Source: Acidobacteriota bacterium (GTDB taxonomy: Bacteria; Acidobacteriota; Blastocatellia; Pyrinomonadales; Pyrinomonadaceae). Taken from it: a stretch of 20,686 nt of DNA. Under the pieces are notes generated by a model, which searched no databases, was not told the origin of the DNA, and was given only the letters and a program-made list of their open reading frames with translations. Location: NCBI GenBank assembly GCA_023391155.1, contig JAEWBM010000113.1:1-20686 (forward strand). The letters are read 5' to 3'. This document shows positions 14,535-20,686 of this stretch, in pieces. A program made the translations under genes and the position numbers. How positions within the stretch are numbered: position 1 is the stretch's first letter; every line of letters starts with the position of its first letter.

Positions 14535-15512
14535 ATGAGTGAAAATAGAAAATTGAGAGCGGCGGCGATCGGTGTGGGAAGCCTGGGGCGGCACCACGCG
14601 CGGAACTATTCGGAGCTTGCCGCGGAAGGCAGGGTCGAATACCTGGGGGCGTGCGATATCGACCGGGAAACGGCCGAAAAGATAGCGGCCGAGCACGGTG
14701 GCGAATCTTTCACGGATTGGCGCGAGCTGGTGGGCAGGGCCGATGTGGTTTCGATAGCGACACCAACGGAAACGCATTGCGAGATAGCGTGCGCGTTTCT
14801 CGAAGCCAGCGTCCACGTATTGGTCGAAAAGCCGATCGCTCCTACGCTGGCCGAAGCGGACAAGATGATCGCGGCCGCGGCAGCATCGGGAGCGAAGCTG
14901 ATGGTCGGGCAGCTCGAGAGGTTCAATCCCGCGATGGTCGCGCTCCGGCCGCGGGTCACCAACCCGCTCTATTTCGAGATCCACCGTGTGTCGCCGTTTC
15001 CGAACCGATCGCTGGATGTGGACGTGGTTCTCGACGTTATGATCCACGACCTGGATGCCGTGCAGTGGCTGGTGGGGGCGGACGTGAAGGTGAGCGAGAT
15101 ACGCGCGGTGGGGATCCCCGTGATCTCGGACAAGGTCGATGCGGCGAATGCGAGGATCGAATTCGAGAACGGGGCGGTGGCGAACATCACGGCGTCGCGG
15201 ATCGGAACAGAGAAGATCAGAAAGACGCGGTTCTATCAGACGAACGCGTACGTCGTGCTCGATTACGCAACGAAATTTGCGTCCCTGACGTCACTCAATC
15301 CGGAGGCGTCGCACCCGCTGCTGGGGATATCGATCGACCGGCTCGAGATAGACGATGTCGAGCCGCTGAGGGCCGAGATCACTGCGTTTCTGGATGCTAT
15401 CGAAGGCGGGCAGGAGCCGCCCGTCACGGGAGAGGACGGGCGTCGGGCATTGGAGCTGGCGGTTGGAGTTTTGGAACGGATCGATGCGCACCGGACAATG
15501 TTGAACGTGTGA
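14535..15512 (+). CDS. Gfo/Idh/MocA family NAD(P)-dependent oxidoreductase
   Basis: A 325-residue protein with an N-terminal Rossmann domain (GVGSLGRHHARNY at about 13-25) and ADVVSIATPTETH. VLVEKPIAPTLAEADKMI contains the catalytic Lys of the EKP motif, and a C-terminal α/β domain follows with DVVLDVMIHDLDAV, where Asp and His complete the active site. The segment GQLERFNPA resembles the GnnA subgroup, which oxidises UDP-GlcNAc at C3 for diamino-glucose lipid A. That is an inference from a short match, and no GnnB aminotransferase is visible in the window. The ATG at 14535 lacks a strong ribosome binding site. Eight-base repeats follow the stop. Confidence 0.93.
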   Translation: MSENRKLRAAAIGVGSLGRHHARNYSELAAEGRVEYLGACDIDRETAEKIAAEHGGESFTDWRELVGRADVVSIATPTETHCEIACAFLEASVHVLVEKPIAPTLAEADKMIAAAAASGAKLMVGQLERFNPAMVALRPRVTNPLYFEIHRVSPFPNRSLDVDVVLDVMIHDLDAVQWLVGADVKVSEIRAVGIPVISDKVDAANARIEFENGAVANITASRIGTEKIRKTRFYQTNAYVVLDYATKFASLTSLNPEASHPLLGISIDRLEIDDVEPLRAEITAFLDAIEGGQEPPVTGEDGRRALELAVGVLERIDAHRTMLNV

Positions 15513-15540
15513 GGGGCGCGTCTCGTCTCAGGCCGCGCAT

Positions 15541-15572
15541 GAGACGGCGAGACGGGGAGACGGTGAGACGGT
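15541..15572. repeat. Tandem 8-bp repeat, four copies of GAGACGGN
   Basis: GAGACGGC, GAGACGGG, GAGACGGT and GAGACGGT lie end to end in the 72-bp gap between two co-directional genes. GTCTCGTCTCA just upstream (about 15518-15530) is the same text inverted. The array occupies the place where a ribosome binding site for the next gene would be expected. Confidence 0.8.
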
Positions 15573-15584
15573 GGGTCTAAGCAT

Positions 15585-16703
15585 TTGCTAAAGAACAAGG
15601 CCATTTCGGAGTTTTTGCAGGAACGCATCGAAGCGCACGATTTTCCGTCGTCGGTCTATCTTGTTGGGGAGAAAGGCGAGATCGTGTTTCAGGATGCGCT
15701 GGGCCTTGCGGCCGTGGCTCCGGATCGGATCGAGGCGACCCTTGACACGATCTATGACCTGGCGAGCCTGACAAAGCCGTTGGTGACGGGCCTATTGGCG
15801 GCGCTTCTGGTCCAAGACGGGGTTCTCACGTTGAATGGCCGCGTGGCAGATCATTTCAGCGGCGCAAAGGCCGGGCTTTCCGCGGTCAGCTTGCAGCAAC
15901 TTCTTACCCACACTTCCGGACTGCCCGCATGGCGGCCGTTTTACCTTTTGGCGGATTCACCGGAGCAAGTCCTCGAACGCATTCTTGCAACGGAACCGGA
16001 ACCTTCAGCGGGCGTTGTTTACAGCGACCTGAATTTTATACTGGTCGCGGCGATCATAGAGGCGGCTTCCGGCAAGGGACTCGCCGAGATCGCAACCAGA
16101 AAGATATTTGAACCGCTAGGATTGAATGACACTTTTTTCAATCCGCCGACGAAACTCTTCGGCCGCATAGCCGCCAGTGAACTTGGAAACGAATACGAAA
16201 AGCGGACCTGCATCGAGCAAGGGTACATCAACGGAGCGGAGGCCGAGACCTCCGGCAAATTCCGCGACTACCTGATCCGCGGCGAGGTGCATGACGGGAA
16301 CGCTTATTTTATGGGCGGGGCCGCGGGGCACGCGGGGCTCTTTTCCACGGCGGCAGACGTTTTCAGAATCGCACTCCAGTTCCTTCCCGACCACACAACT
16401 CTTTGGGGACCGGAGACGTGCCAACTTTTTCGCACAAATTACACAAAGGGCATGAACGAGGACCGTTCAATCGCATTTCAGCTAGCCTCAACGGCGGATT
16501 CCACGGCGGGGCCCGACCTTCCCTCGGAAGCCTTTGGGCACAATGGGTTTACGGGAACCAGCTTGTGGATAGACACGGTCAACGAGCGGGTGTTTATTCT
16601 GCTCACCAACCGAACTCACGCCCACCCATTGCCTTTTGTGAATATCAACAGCGTGCGGCGTCGTTTTCATTCCCTCGCGGTAACTGCGCTAAATGAAATT
16701 TAG
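15585..16703 (+). CDS. Serine hydrolase of the β-lactamase-related (class C/S12) family
   Basis: A 372-residue penicillin-binding-protein-like hydrolase. The three motifs are present: Ser61-Leu-Thr-Lys64 (nucleophile and general base), Tyr146 in YSDLN, and His319-Asn-Gly in HNGFTGTSLW in place of KTG. HxG in the third motif is common in esterase or peptidase members rather than true β-lactamases. No signal peptide is visible, so a cytoplasmic esterase or peptidase is more likely than an antibiotic-resistance enzyme. The frame is closed at 15564-15566 and no ATG or GTG precedes the core, so TTG 15585 is the only plausible start, and it lacks a clear ribosome binding site. It probably forms a transcription unit with the oxidoreductase. 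Confidence 0.9.
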   Translation: MLKNKAISEFLQERIEAHDFPSSVYLVGEKGEIVFQDALGLAAVAPDRIEATLDTIYDLASLTKPLVTGLLAALLVQDGVLTLNGRVADHFSGAKAGLSAVSLQQLLTHTSGLPAWRPFYLLADSPEQVLERILATEPEPSAGVVYSDLNFILVAAIIEAASGKGLAEIATRKIFEPLGLNDTFFNPPTKLFGRIAASELGNEYEKRTCIEQGYINGAEAETSGKFRDYLIRGEVHDGNAYFMGGAAGHAGLFSTAADVFRIALQFLPDHTTLWGPETCQLFRTNYTKGMNEDRSIAFQLASTADSTAGPDLPSEAFGHNGFTGTSLWIDTVNERVFILLTNRTHAHPLPFVNINSVRRRFHSLAVTALNEI

Positions 16704-16783
16704 GTAGCAACTCAAACGACTGTTCCTAAATCATACAGCTATTAGCTTTCCCCAAAGCACAATTGCGTTCGGAGAATGAAATT

Positions 16784-17989
16784 ATGAAAAGGCTTGCGCT
16801 AGCGCTTATCTGCCTGGGGATGCTTATCTACGCTGTTCCCGGGCAATCAAACCGTTCAACTCGTCCGCGTGTCGCGGCCACTCCTTCGCCGACGCCGCCC
16901 GTTTACGATGAACAGGTTCCGTATCAGGACCCGAATCGCCGGCCGCCGGTGCTTCAGGGCGACAACCGGCAAGTGGAAGTTCCGGTGGCTGCGCCCGATG
17001 AGGACGACGACGTGATCAAGGTCGAGACCAACCTGGTGACGATGCCGGTCTCGGTACTTGACCGTAACGGCCGATTCGTATCGGGCTTGATGCAGCGGGA
17101 CTTTAAGATATTCGAGAACGGCATCGAGCAGGAGGTCGGGTTCTTCCAGTCGGTCGAACAGCCGTTTACGGTCGTGCTGATGATCGATGTGAGCCCGTCA
17201 ACCGCATATCAGATAGATCAGATACATCAGGCGGCGATCACCTTTGTCGATCAGCTGCGGCCGGTGGATAAGGTAATGGTCGTTGCCTTTGACGAGGACT
17301 TTCACATCCTGACGCGGGCGACGAACAACCGTGCCCAGCTGCATACCGCGATCCGCCGTGCCCAGTGGGGGAACGGCACCAGCATCTACACAGCGATGGA
17401 CCGGGTGCTAAATCGTGAGCTTTCGCTGATCGAGGGCCGGAAGGCCGTGGTCATATTCACCGACGGTGTCGACACGACATCTCGCCGGGCAAATTTTGAG
17501 AGCACGGTTAAAGACGCGGAGGAATCTGATGTCCTTATATATCCGATCCGTTATAACACGCAGCGCGATTACGGACGATCGACCGGCGGCGGTGTATATC
17601 GCGGGCCGACGTCAAGACGCGGCGGCGGCTGGGGAGATGTTCTCGGCGTCATTCTCGGCGGCGGCACGATAACAATGGGCGGCGGAGGCGGCAGCGCCGG
17701 CACCAGCCCGGGTGAATATGCCCGCGGCAAAGACTACCTGGAAACGCTCGCAAAGAACAGCGGCGGCAGGCCCTTCGAAGCCGACACGCTCTATAACCTG
17801 GATGCAGCATTCGCCGGAATCGCCGAGGAACTCAGGCGGCAGTACTCGCTCGGCTACTATCCCGCGGACCCGGGAAATCCCGGCGACCGGAAACAGATCC
17901 GGGTACAGGTGCAACGTCCCGGCCTGGTCGTCCGAGCAAAGACCAGCTATATCGTCGGCCAGAACGGCGGGCGGTTTGCGGGACGTTGA
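16784..17989 (+). CDS. Secreted VWA-domain protein (acidobacterial VWFA-related family)
   Basis: A 401-residue exported protein. The N-terminus MKRLALALICLGMLIYAVPGQ is a signal peptide, followed by a Pro/Thr-rich linker. The segment VETNLVTMPVSVLDRNGRFV, then DFKIFENGIEQEV, then the VWA domain is the layout of TIGR03436, a family greatly expanded in Acidobacteriota. The MIDAS metal site begins at Asp135 (DVSPS), with a Thr in GNGTSIYTAMD and an Asp in FTDGVDT. A Gly-rich insert (about 267-308) interrupts the VWA domain near its end. The C-terminus (YSLGYYPAD, VQVQRPGLVVRAK) matches family members. I chose ATG 16784 because GGAGA lies 8 nt upstream and the signal peptide begins there; a TTG at 16763 is less likely. 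It probably has a cell-surface or adhesion role, unproven. Confidence 0.93.
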   Translation: MKRLALALICLGMLIYAVPGQSNRSTRPRVAATPSPTPPVYDEQVPYQDPNRRPPVLQGDNRQVEVPVAAPDEDDDVIKVETNLVTMPVSVLDRNGRFVSGLMQRDFKIFENGIEQEVGFFQSVEQPFTVVLMIDVSPSTAYQIDQIHQAAITFVDQLRPVDKVMVVAFDEDFHILTRATNNRAQLHTAIRRAQWGNGTSIYTAMDRVLNRELSLIEGRKAVVIFTDGVDTTSRRANFESTVKDAEESDVLIYPIRYNTQRDYGRSTGGGVYRGPTSRRGGGWGDVLGVILGGGTITMGGGGGSAGTSPGEYARGKDYLETLAKNSGGRPFEADTLYNLDAAFAGIAEELRRQYSLGYYPADPGNPGDRKQIRVQVQRPGLVVRAKTSYIVGQNGGRFAGR

Positions 17990-18001
17990 TAAGGTCAAAG
18001 T

Positions 18002-18186
18002 TGAGAGTGGAGAACCGCGGTTCGCAGCTCCCCTCCTGGACAGGAGGGGCAGACGCGAAGCGGCGGGGTGGTGGAAACGGTCCACACTAATCAACTTCTC
18101 GAATCACCACACTCTCTACCACCCCGGCCCTAAAGGGCCACCCCTCCTATCCAGGAGGGGAGCATATTCTCCATTCTCCACTCTCA
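18002..18186. repeat. Nested inverted-repeat element, 185 bp
   Basis: The ends TGAGAGTGGAGAA (18002-18014) and TTCTCCACTCTCA (18174-18186) are perfect 13-bp inverted repeats. Inside, each arm carries a 20-bp palindrome, CCCCTCCTGGACAGGAGGGG (18030-18049) and CCCCTCCTATCCAGGAGGGG (18141-18160). Each arm then carries GGGGTGGT (18065-18072) or its complement (18118-18125). The right arm also holds GGCCCTAAAGGGCC (18126-18139). The two arms are thus inverted copies of one module with differing spacers. The element starts 12 bp after the VWA stop. It looks like a non-autonomous palindromic repeat; no transposase is nearby. Confidence 0.75.
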
Positions 18187-18196
18187 TTTTTGATAG

Positions 18197-18255
18197 CCCC
18201 GGGCTTCCGCCCGGGGTTTAGATCGCGAAAAAACTCAAGGAGGGGCTTTAGCCCC
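18197..18255. repeat. Pair of GC hairpins
   Basis: CCCCGGGC-TTCC-GCCCGGGG (18197-18216) has an 8-bp perfect stem. GGGGCT-TT-AGCCCC (18242-18255) has a 6-bp stem. They are separated by GATCGCGAAAAAACTCAAGG. They are of the same style as the hairpin at 492-520 and probably belong to the same class of intergenic repeats. Neither has a proper T-tract. Confidence 0.6.
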
Positions 18256-18360
18256 GACAAGGCGATCGAATCTTGCCTTGCGTTACCTGCTATCCGTATC
18301 AATGCGTTACAGAACGCCGTAAACGATCTAACCAAAGGGGTTTTGGCCGACACAAAGACC

Positions 18361-18604
18361 TGCAATCAAACGCGTTGCACGTGCAATCAAACGCGTTGCA
18401 CGTGCATACGAACGCAATGCACCTGCATACAAACGCGATGCACTTGCAAACGAACGCAATGCACCTGCATACAAACGCAATGCACGTGCAGACGAACGCA
18501 ATGCACGTGCAAACGAACGCAATGCACGTGCAGACGAACGCAATGCACGTGCAAACGAACGCGATGCAGGTGCAACGGAACCTCGCGCACGTGCAAAGGA
18601 GACC
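18361..18604. repeat. Tandem array, 11 units of 21 bp, with TGCACGTGCA at unit junctions
   Basis: Units start at 18361 and every 21 bp to 18571, with a partial unit after 18592. No indel breaks the step. The middle of each unit is a variant of AAACGCGTTGC or GAACGCAATGC. At the junctions the 10-bp palindrome TGCACGTGCA is perfect in six cases (junctions 1, 2, 6, 7, 8, 9). It is changed in one or two bases in the others, mostly at its centre (TGCACCTGCA, TGCACTTGCA, TGCAGGTGCA). A palindrome every 21 bp faces the same side of the helix. All frames stay open because 21 is a multiple of three; one reads as a Cys-Thr-Cys heptad, another as Thr-Asn-Ala-Met-His. No start signal supports a gene. Confidence 0.9.
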
Positions 18605-18917
18605 GCGACGATGGTTGAACGCAGGCAAACCCCGCTCAATCCCATCCCCCGGCAAAGAAAAGTCTTGACTTGATTCGATACATGGGTGTAAGTTGGTAGC
18701 CATCAATTTTCTTTCGAAGTCCTGCTGAACGTTCCACCGCAGTAACCAATCGAACAACAGCCGCCCACTTCGTCCCCTATAGGTCACCGGTCGGTGGAGG
18801 GCCAAGGAGCCCGAATGTCATTCGAAAAATCACGTGCAGGCCCGCCGCATTGATCAGGCATGCGAGCGCCCGCAATGTCTCCGAGCCATTCCGTCCGTCA
18901 ATTAGCTAAACAAACAA
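18605..18917. other. Long 5' region of the FG-GAP gene, no firm gene
   Basis: A TTGACT at 18665-18670 with TAAGTT 18 bp downstream (18689-18694) is a weak promoter candidate. TCCACCG (18733-18739) can pair with CGGTGGA (18792-18798). A 12-codon ORF at 18815-18853 has AAGGAG five bases upstream. Together they might form a structured leader of about 220 nt, but none of these elements is strong alone and no known riboswitch was recognised. Confidence 0.3.
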
Positions 18918-20093
18918 ATGTCCAAACGAAAAATTGAGCCCGACGCCCCTACCGAGAGCCAAAGCCGTGCCGCCCGTGCCGTTGGCCTTTTCCGCGGCCG
19001 CAAATGGGCGGTACTGATCATTGCCGTGCTTGCCGTCGGAGGTTTTGGAGCGGTGATGAAGCAGACGCAGGAAAGTGCCCGCGAGCAGAACCGGCTGCGG
19101 CCCGAACAGCGGTCGGCGCTGTCGGCGATCAACCCCTTTGTTGTCAGCCCCAGCCCGACGCCGACTCCCCAGCTCAGCAAAGAATATATCTATGCGGGTT
19201 CGCGGCTGTTGGCGGTCGAGGATGCCGGGGCCAATGCGGCACCGCCCGCCGATCTCGCCGTGTGGCGTCCGTCGACTGGCCAATGGTGGGTGCTGGGCGG
19301 CCCGGGTTCTCAACAGGTGACCGTGCAGTGGGGCGGCAACGGTGACGTTCCGGTCCCGGGCGATTATGACGGTGATGGTAAAACGGACTTCGCGGTCTTC
19401 AGAAAGGACGATCCGTCGGCGGGCAATGCGACCTGGTACATCCTAAAGAGCAGCGACAGCAGCTGGTACGTAGTCCCCTATGGGGTTTCAAGCGACACTC
19501 CGGTCCCGGCCGACTTTGACGGCGACGGAAAGACCGACATCGCCGTCTATCGCAAGAACGCCCCCTCCAGCGGCAACGCAACGTGGTACATCCTGCAAAG
19601 CTCTGACGGCTCGACATGGTATCAGCAGTTCGGATTAACCACCGACACACCGTTCCCTGCCGATCACGATGGCGACGGACGTGCTGACATGACGGTCTGG
19701 CGTGCATCGGCCAACACCTTCTATTGTCTCCGAAGTTCGACCGGCTCACTCGAAACTTTCAATTTCACGGTGACCAGCACCAACCCCGTCAGCGCCGATT
19801 ATGACGGCGACGGCCGTGCTGATTTCGCGATCCGCAACGGGGCCAACTGGATCATCCGCCGTACTTCCGATTCAGTGACGCAAACCACCGCGTGGGAGCA
19901 GGCCGGCGACATCGCCGTCCCGAACGATTACGACGGAGACGGCCTTGTCGACATCGCCGTTTGGCGGCCCGTCGATTCACCTAAGAACACGCTTGGCCAT
20001 TGGTACATAAAGCAAAGCTCAAACGGCCAACCCCGCGACGAAGCCTGGGGCACCACCGGCGACATTCCGGTTCCCGCTTACTACCGAAGGTAG
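18918..20093 (+). CDS. Membrane-anchored FG-GAP/VCBS-type calcium-binding repeat protein
   Basis: A 391-residue protein. A short basic cytoplasmic part is followed by one transmembrane segment (about 29-47, WAVLIIAVLAVGGFGAVM) and a Pro/Thr/Ser-rich linker (SPSPTPTPQ). An exposed domain then has five DxDGDGxxD calcium loops, at residues 149, 199, 249, 294 and 337, about 43-50 residues apart, each followed by a strand such as FAVFR or IAVYR. This fits an FG-GAP β-propeller held outside the cell. The linker is followed by YIYAGSRLLAVEDA, a motif I associate with the ends of acidobacterial RHS-type proteins. An RHS-like gene begins 63 bp downstream on the same strand, so a functional link is possible. 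Binding partners are unknown. Confidence 0.88.
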   Translation: MSKRKIEPDAPTESQSRAARAVGLFRGRKWAVLIIAVLAVGGFGAVMKQTQESAREQNRLRPEQRSALSAINPFVVSPSPTPTPQLSKEYIYAGSRLLAVEDAGANAAPPADLAVWRPSTGQWWVLGGPGSQQVTVQWGGNGDVPVPGDYDGDGKTDFAVFRKDDPSAGNATWYILKSSDSSWYVVPYGVSSDTPVPADFDGDGKTDIAVYRKNAPSSGNATWYILQSSDGSTWYQQFGLTTDTPFPADHDGDGRADMTVWRASANTFYCLRSSTGSLETFNFTVTSTNPVSADYDGDGRADFAIRNGANWIIRRTSDSVTQTTAWEQAGDIAVPNDYDGDGLVDIAVWRPVDSPKNTLGHWYIKQSSNGQPRDEAWGTTGDIPVPAYYRR

Positions 20094-20156
20094 TCTAATG
20101 CCGATGCGTTCCTCCAATCACTAGGGCAAGATCTGAATAAAAAAGAGGCTCCGAAC

Positions 20157-20686
20157 ATGAAAAGTTTAGTTTTGACCAGCTTTATAACACTGATGTCGTT
20201 GGCTAATGTTTTTGGTCAACAGCATACCGAGAATGCGACGGATCAGGCTCTAAAGGGTTCCGGTCGTGTCAATCCGTCAACGCTGGGAATGGAGATCAGT
20301 ATTCCGCTCGGCAGTTACCCTGGACGCGGCATAAACGTGCCGATCTCTCTGAGTTACTCATCCAAACTCTGGCGGATGGATTACATATCCGATACCGAAG
20401 GCGGGATAGTCACGGGCGGCTGCCGCACGGTTAACGAAGCGAAGTATGGTGAGAACTCTGCATCTGGCTGGACTACGAGCCTGGCGGTGCCTTATATCGA
20501 ATACACAGGAATGAATAATCTTTATAACGATCAGGGCCTCCCATTTAATCCTGCTGCCGATCTGTGTCCCAATGCCCCGCCAAGTTATAACCAGAACGCA
20601 TCGGTCAAGCGACTAACCATTCATTTGCCGAGCGGGGAAACGCACGAGCTTAGGGCTAACGACACGCCTTTGGTTTACGCCCCCTA
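20157..20686 (+). CDS. N-terminal part of an RHS-type secreted protein (runs off the window)
   Basis: Open from ATG 20157 to the window end: 176 codons plus two bases, with no stop. The N-terminus MKSLVLTSFITLMSLANVFG is a signal peptide. The next segment, SGRVNPSTLGMEISIPLG, then YPGRGINVPISLSYSS, followed by SGWTTSLAVPYIEY and LTIHLPSGETHELR, is the usual start of large RHS/YD-repeat proteins in Acidobacteriota. In these, a β-rich head precedes YD repeats and a variable C-terminal domain. The repeats, the core and any toxin tip lie outside the window, so its role (polymorphic toxin, adhesin or other) cannot be judged. AAGAGG upstream of the ATG is a fair ribosome binding site. It lies just after the FG-GAP gene and may share its transcript. 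Confidence 0.8.
   Translation, partial: MKSLVLTSFITLMSLANVFGQQHTENATDQALKGSGRVNPSTLGMEISIPLGSYPGRGINVPISLSYSSKLWRMDYISDTEGGIVTGGCRTVNEAKYGENSASGWTTSLAVPYIEYTGMNNLYNDQGLPFNPAADLCPNAPPSYNQNASVKRLTIHLPSGETHELRANDTPLVYAP

Noticed and set aside
14651..15580. 309-codon plus-strand ORF overlapping the oxidoreductase in another frame
   Set aside because: It is a Gly/Arg-rich shadow frame in GC-rich DNA. The real frame has clear Rossmann and EKP motifs.
15585..16703. Antibiotic-resistance β-lactamase
   Set aside because: The third motif is HNG rather than KTG and no signal peptide is visible, which fits the broad esterase/peptidase family better than a periplasmic β-lactamase.
18361..18604. CRISPR array
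   Set aside because: The repeats are contiguous 21-mers with no unique spacers of constant length, and there are no cas genes in the window.
18190..18805. Cys-rich and His-rich heptad-repeat ORFs on both strands across the second array (for example 18190-18618, 18273-18668, 18299-18805)
   Set aside because: All frames are open because the unit is 21 bp. The flanking parts translate palindromic intergenic repeats, and no ribosome binding site precedes any of the starts.
18815..18853. 12-codon ORF with AAGGAG upstream of the FG-GAP gene
   Set aside because: It is too short to judge, the product has no visible character, and the site could occur by chance. It is only mentioned in the description of the leader region.

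Overview
The window is a 20.7-kb stretch of GC-rich, gene-dense bacterial chromosome. It most likely comes from an acidobacterium, possibly of the Blastocatellia/Pyrinomonadales type. The best taxonomic clues are a secreted VWA protein with the architecture of the 'VWFA-related Acidobacterial domain' family, a membrane-anchored FG-GAP (DxDGDG) repeat protein, and the start of a large RHS-type protein whose N-terminus resembles acidobacterial ones. This placement is inference, because no rRNA or tRNA is present. Most genes carry out housekeeping functions. No insertion sequence, phage gene or CRISPR array was found.

Layout. 1-800: a non-coding end with a G/C homopolymer, an array of about eleven A/T-rich 21-bp units, and a patchwork of short 'word-like' repeats and small palindromes. 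803-3607: a CNNM/CBS/CorC membrane protein, then enolase. 3663-4725: a VapBC-type toxin-antitoxin pair followed at 2 bp by a GNAT acetyltransferase. 4849-6369: a full-length phosphoglycerate mutase (GpmI) homologue that has lost its nucleophile and most of its metal ligands. 6447-9761: thymidine kinase, a SnoaL-like protein, two exported proteins of unknown function and a small membrane protein, with intrinsic terminators between convergent genes. 9891-11744: uvrC (minus strand), preceded by a 21-residue hydrophobic micro-ORF with its own ribosome binding site and terminator. 12036-14477: a Sua5/TsaC-type enzyme, convergent with an ArnT-like glycosyltransferase. 14535-16703: a Gfo/Idh/MocA oxidoreductase and a TTG-initiated serine hydrolase, separated by an 8-bp tandem repeat. 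16784-17989: the VWA protein. 17990-18917: a 0.9-kb non-coding island with a nested inverted repeat, several hairpins and a second 21-bp tandem array built around the palindrome TGCACGTGCA. 18918-20686: the FG-GAP protein and a truncated RHS-type gene.

How the genes fit together. Enolase and the GpmI homologue concern adjacent steps of glycolysis, but the GpmI homologue looks catalytically dead. The ArnT-like transferase and the oxidoreductase may both serve cell-envelope glycan or lipid A metabolism. The VWA, FG-GAP and RHS proteins are all secreted or surface proteins. The signals most worth a second look are the GpmI pseudoenzyme, the two unrelated arrays that share a 21-bp (two helical turns) period, the modular palindromic repeats and the micro-ORF upstream of uvrC.
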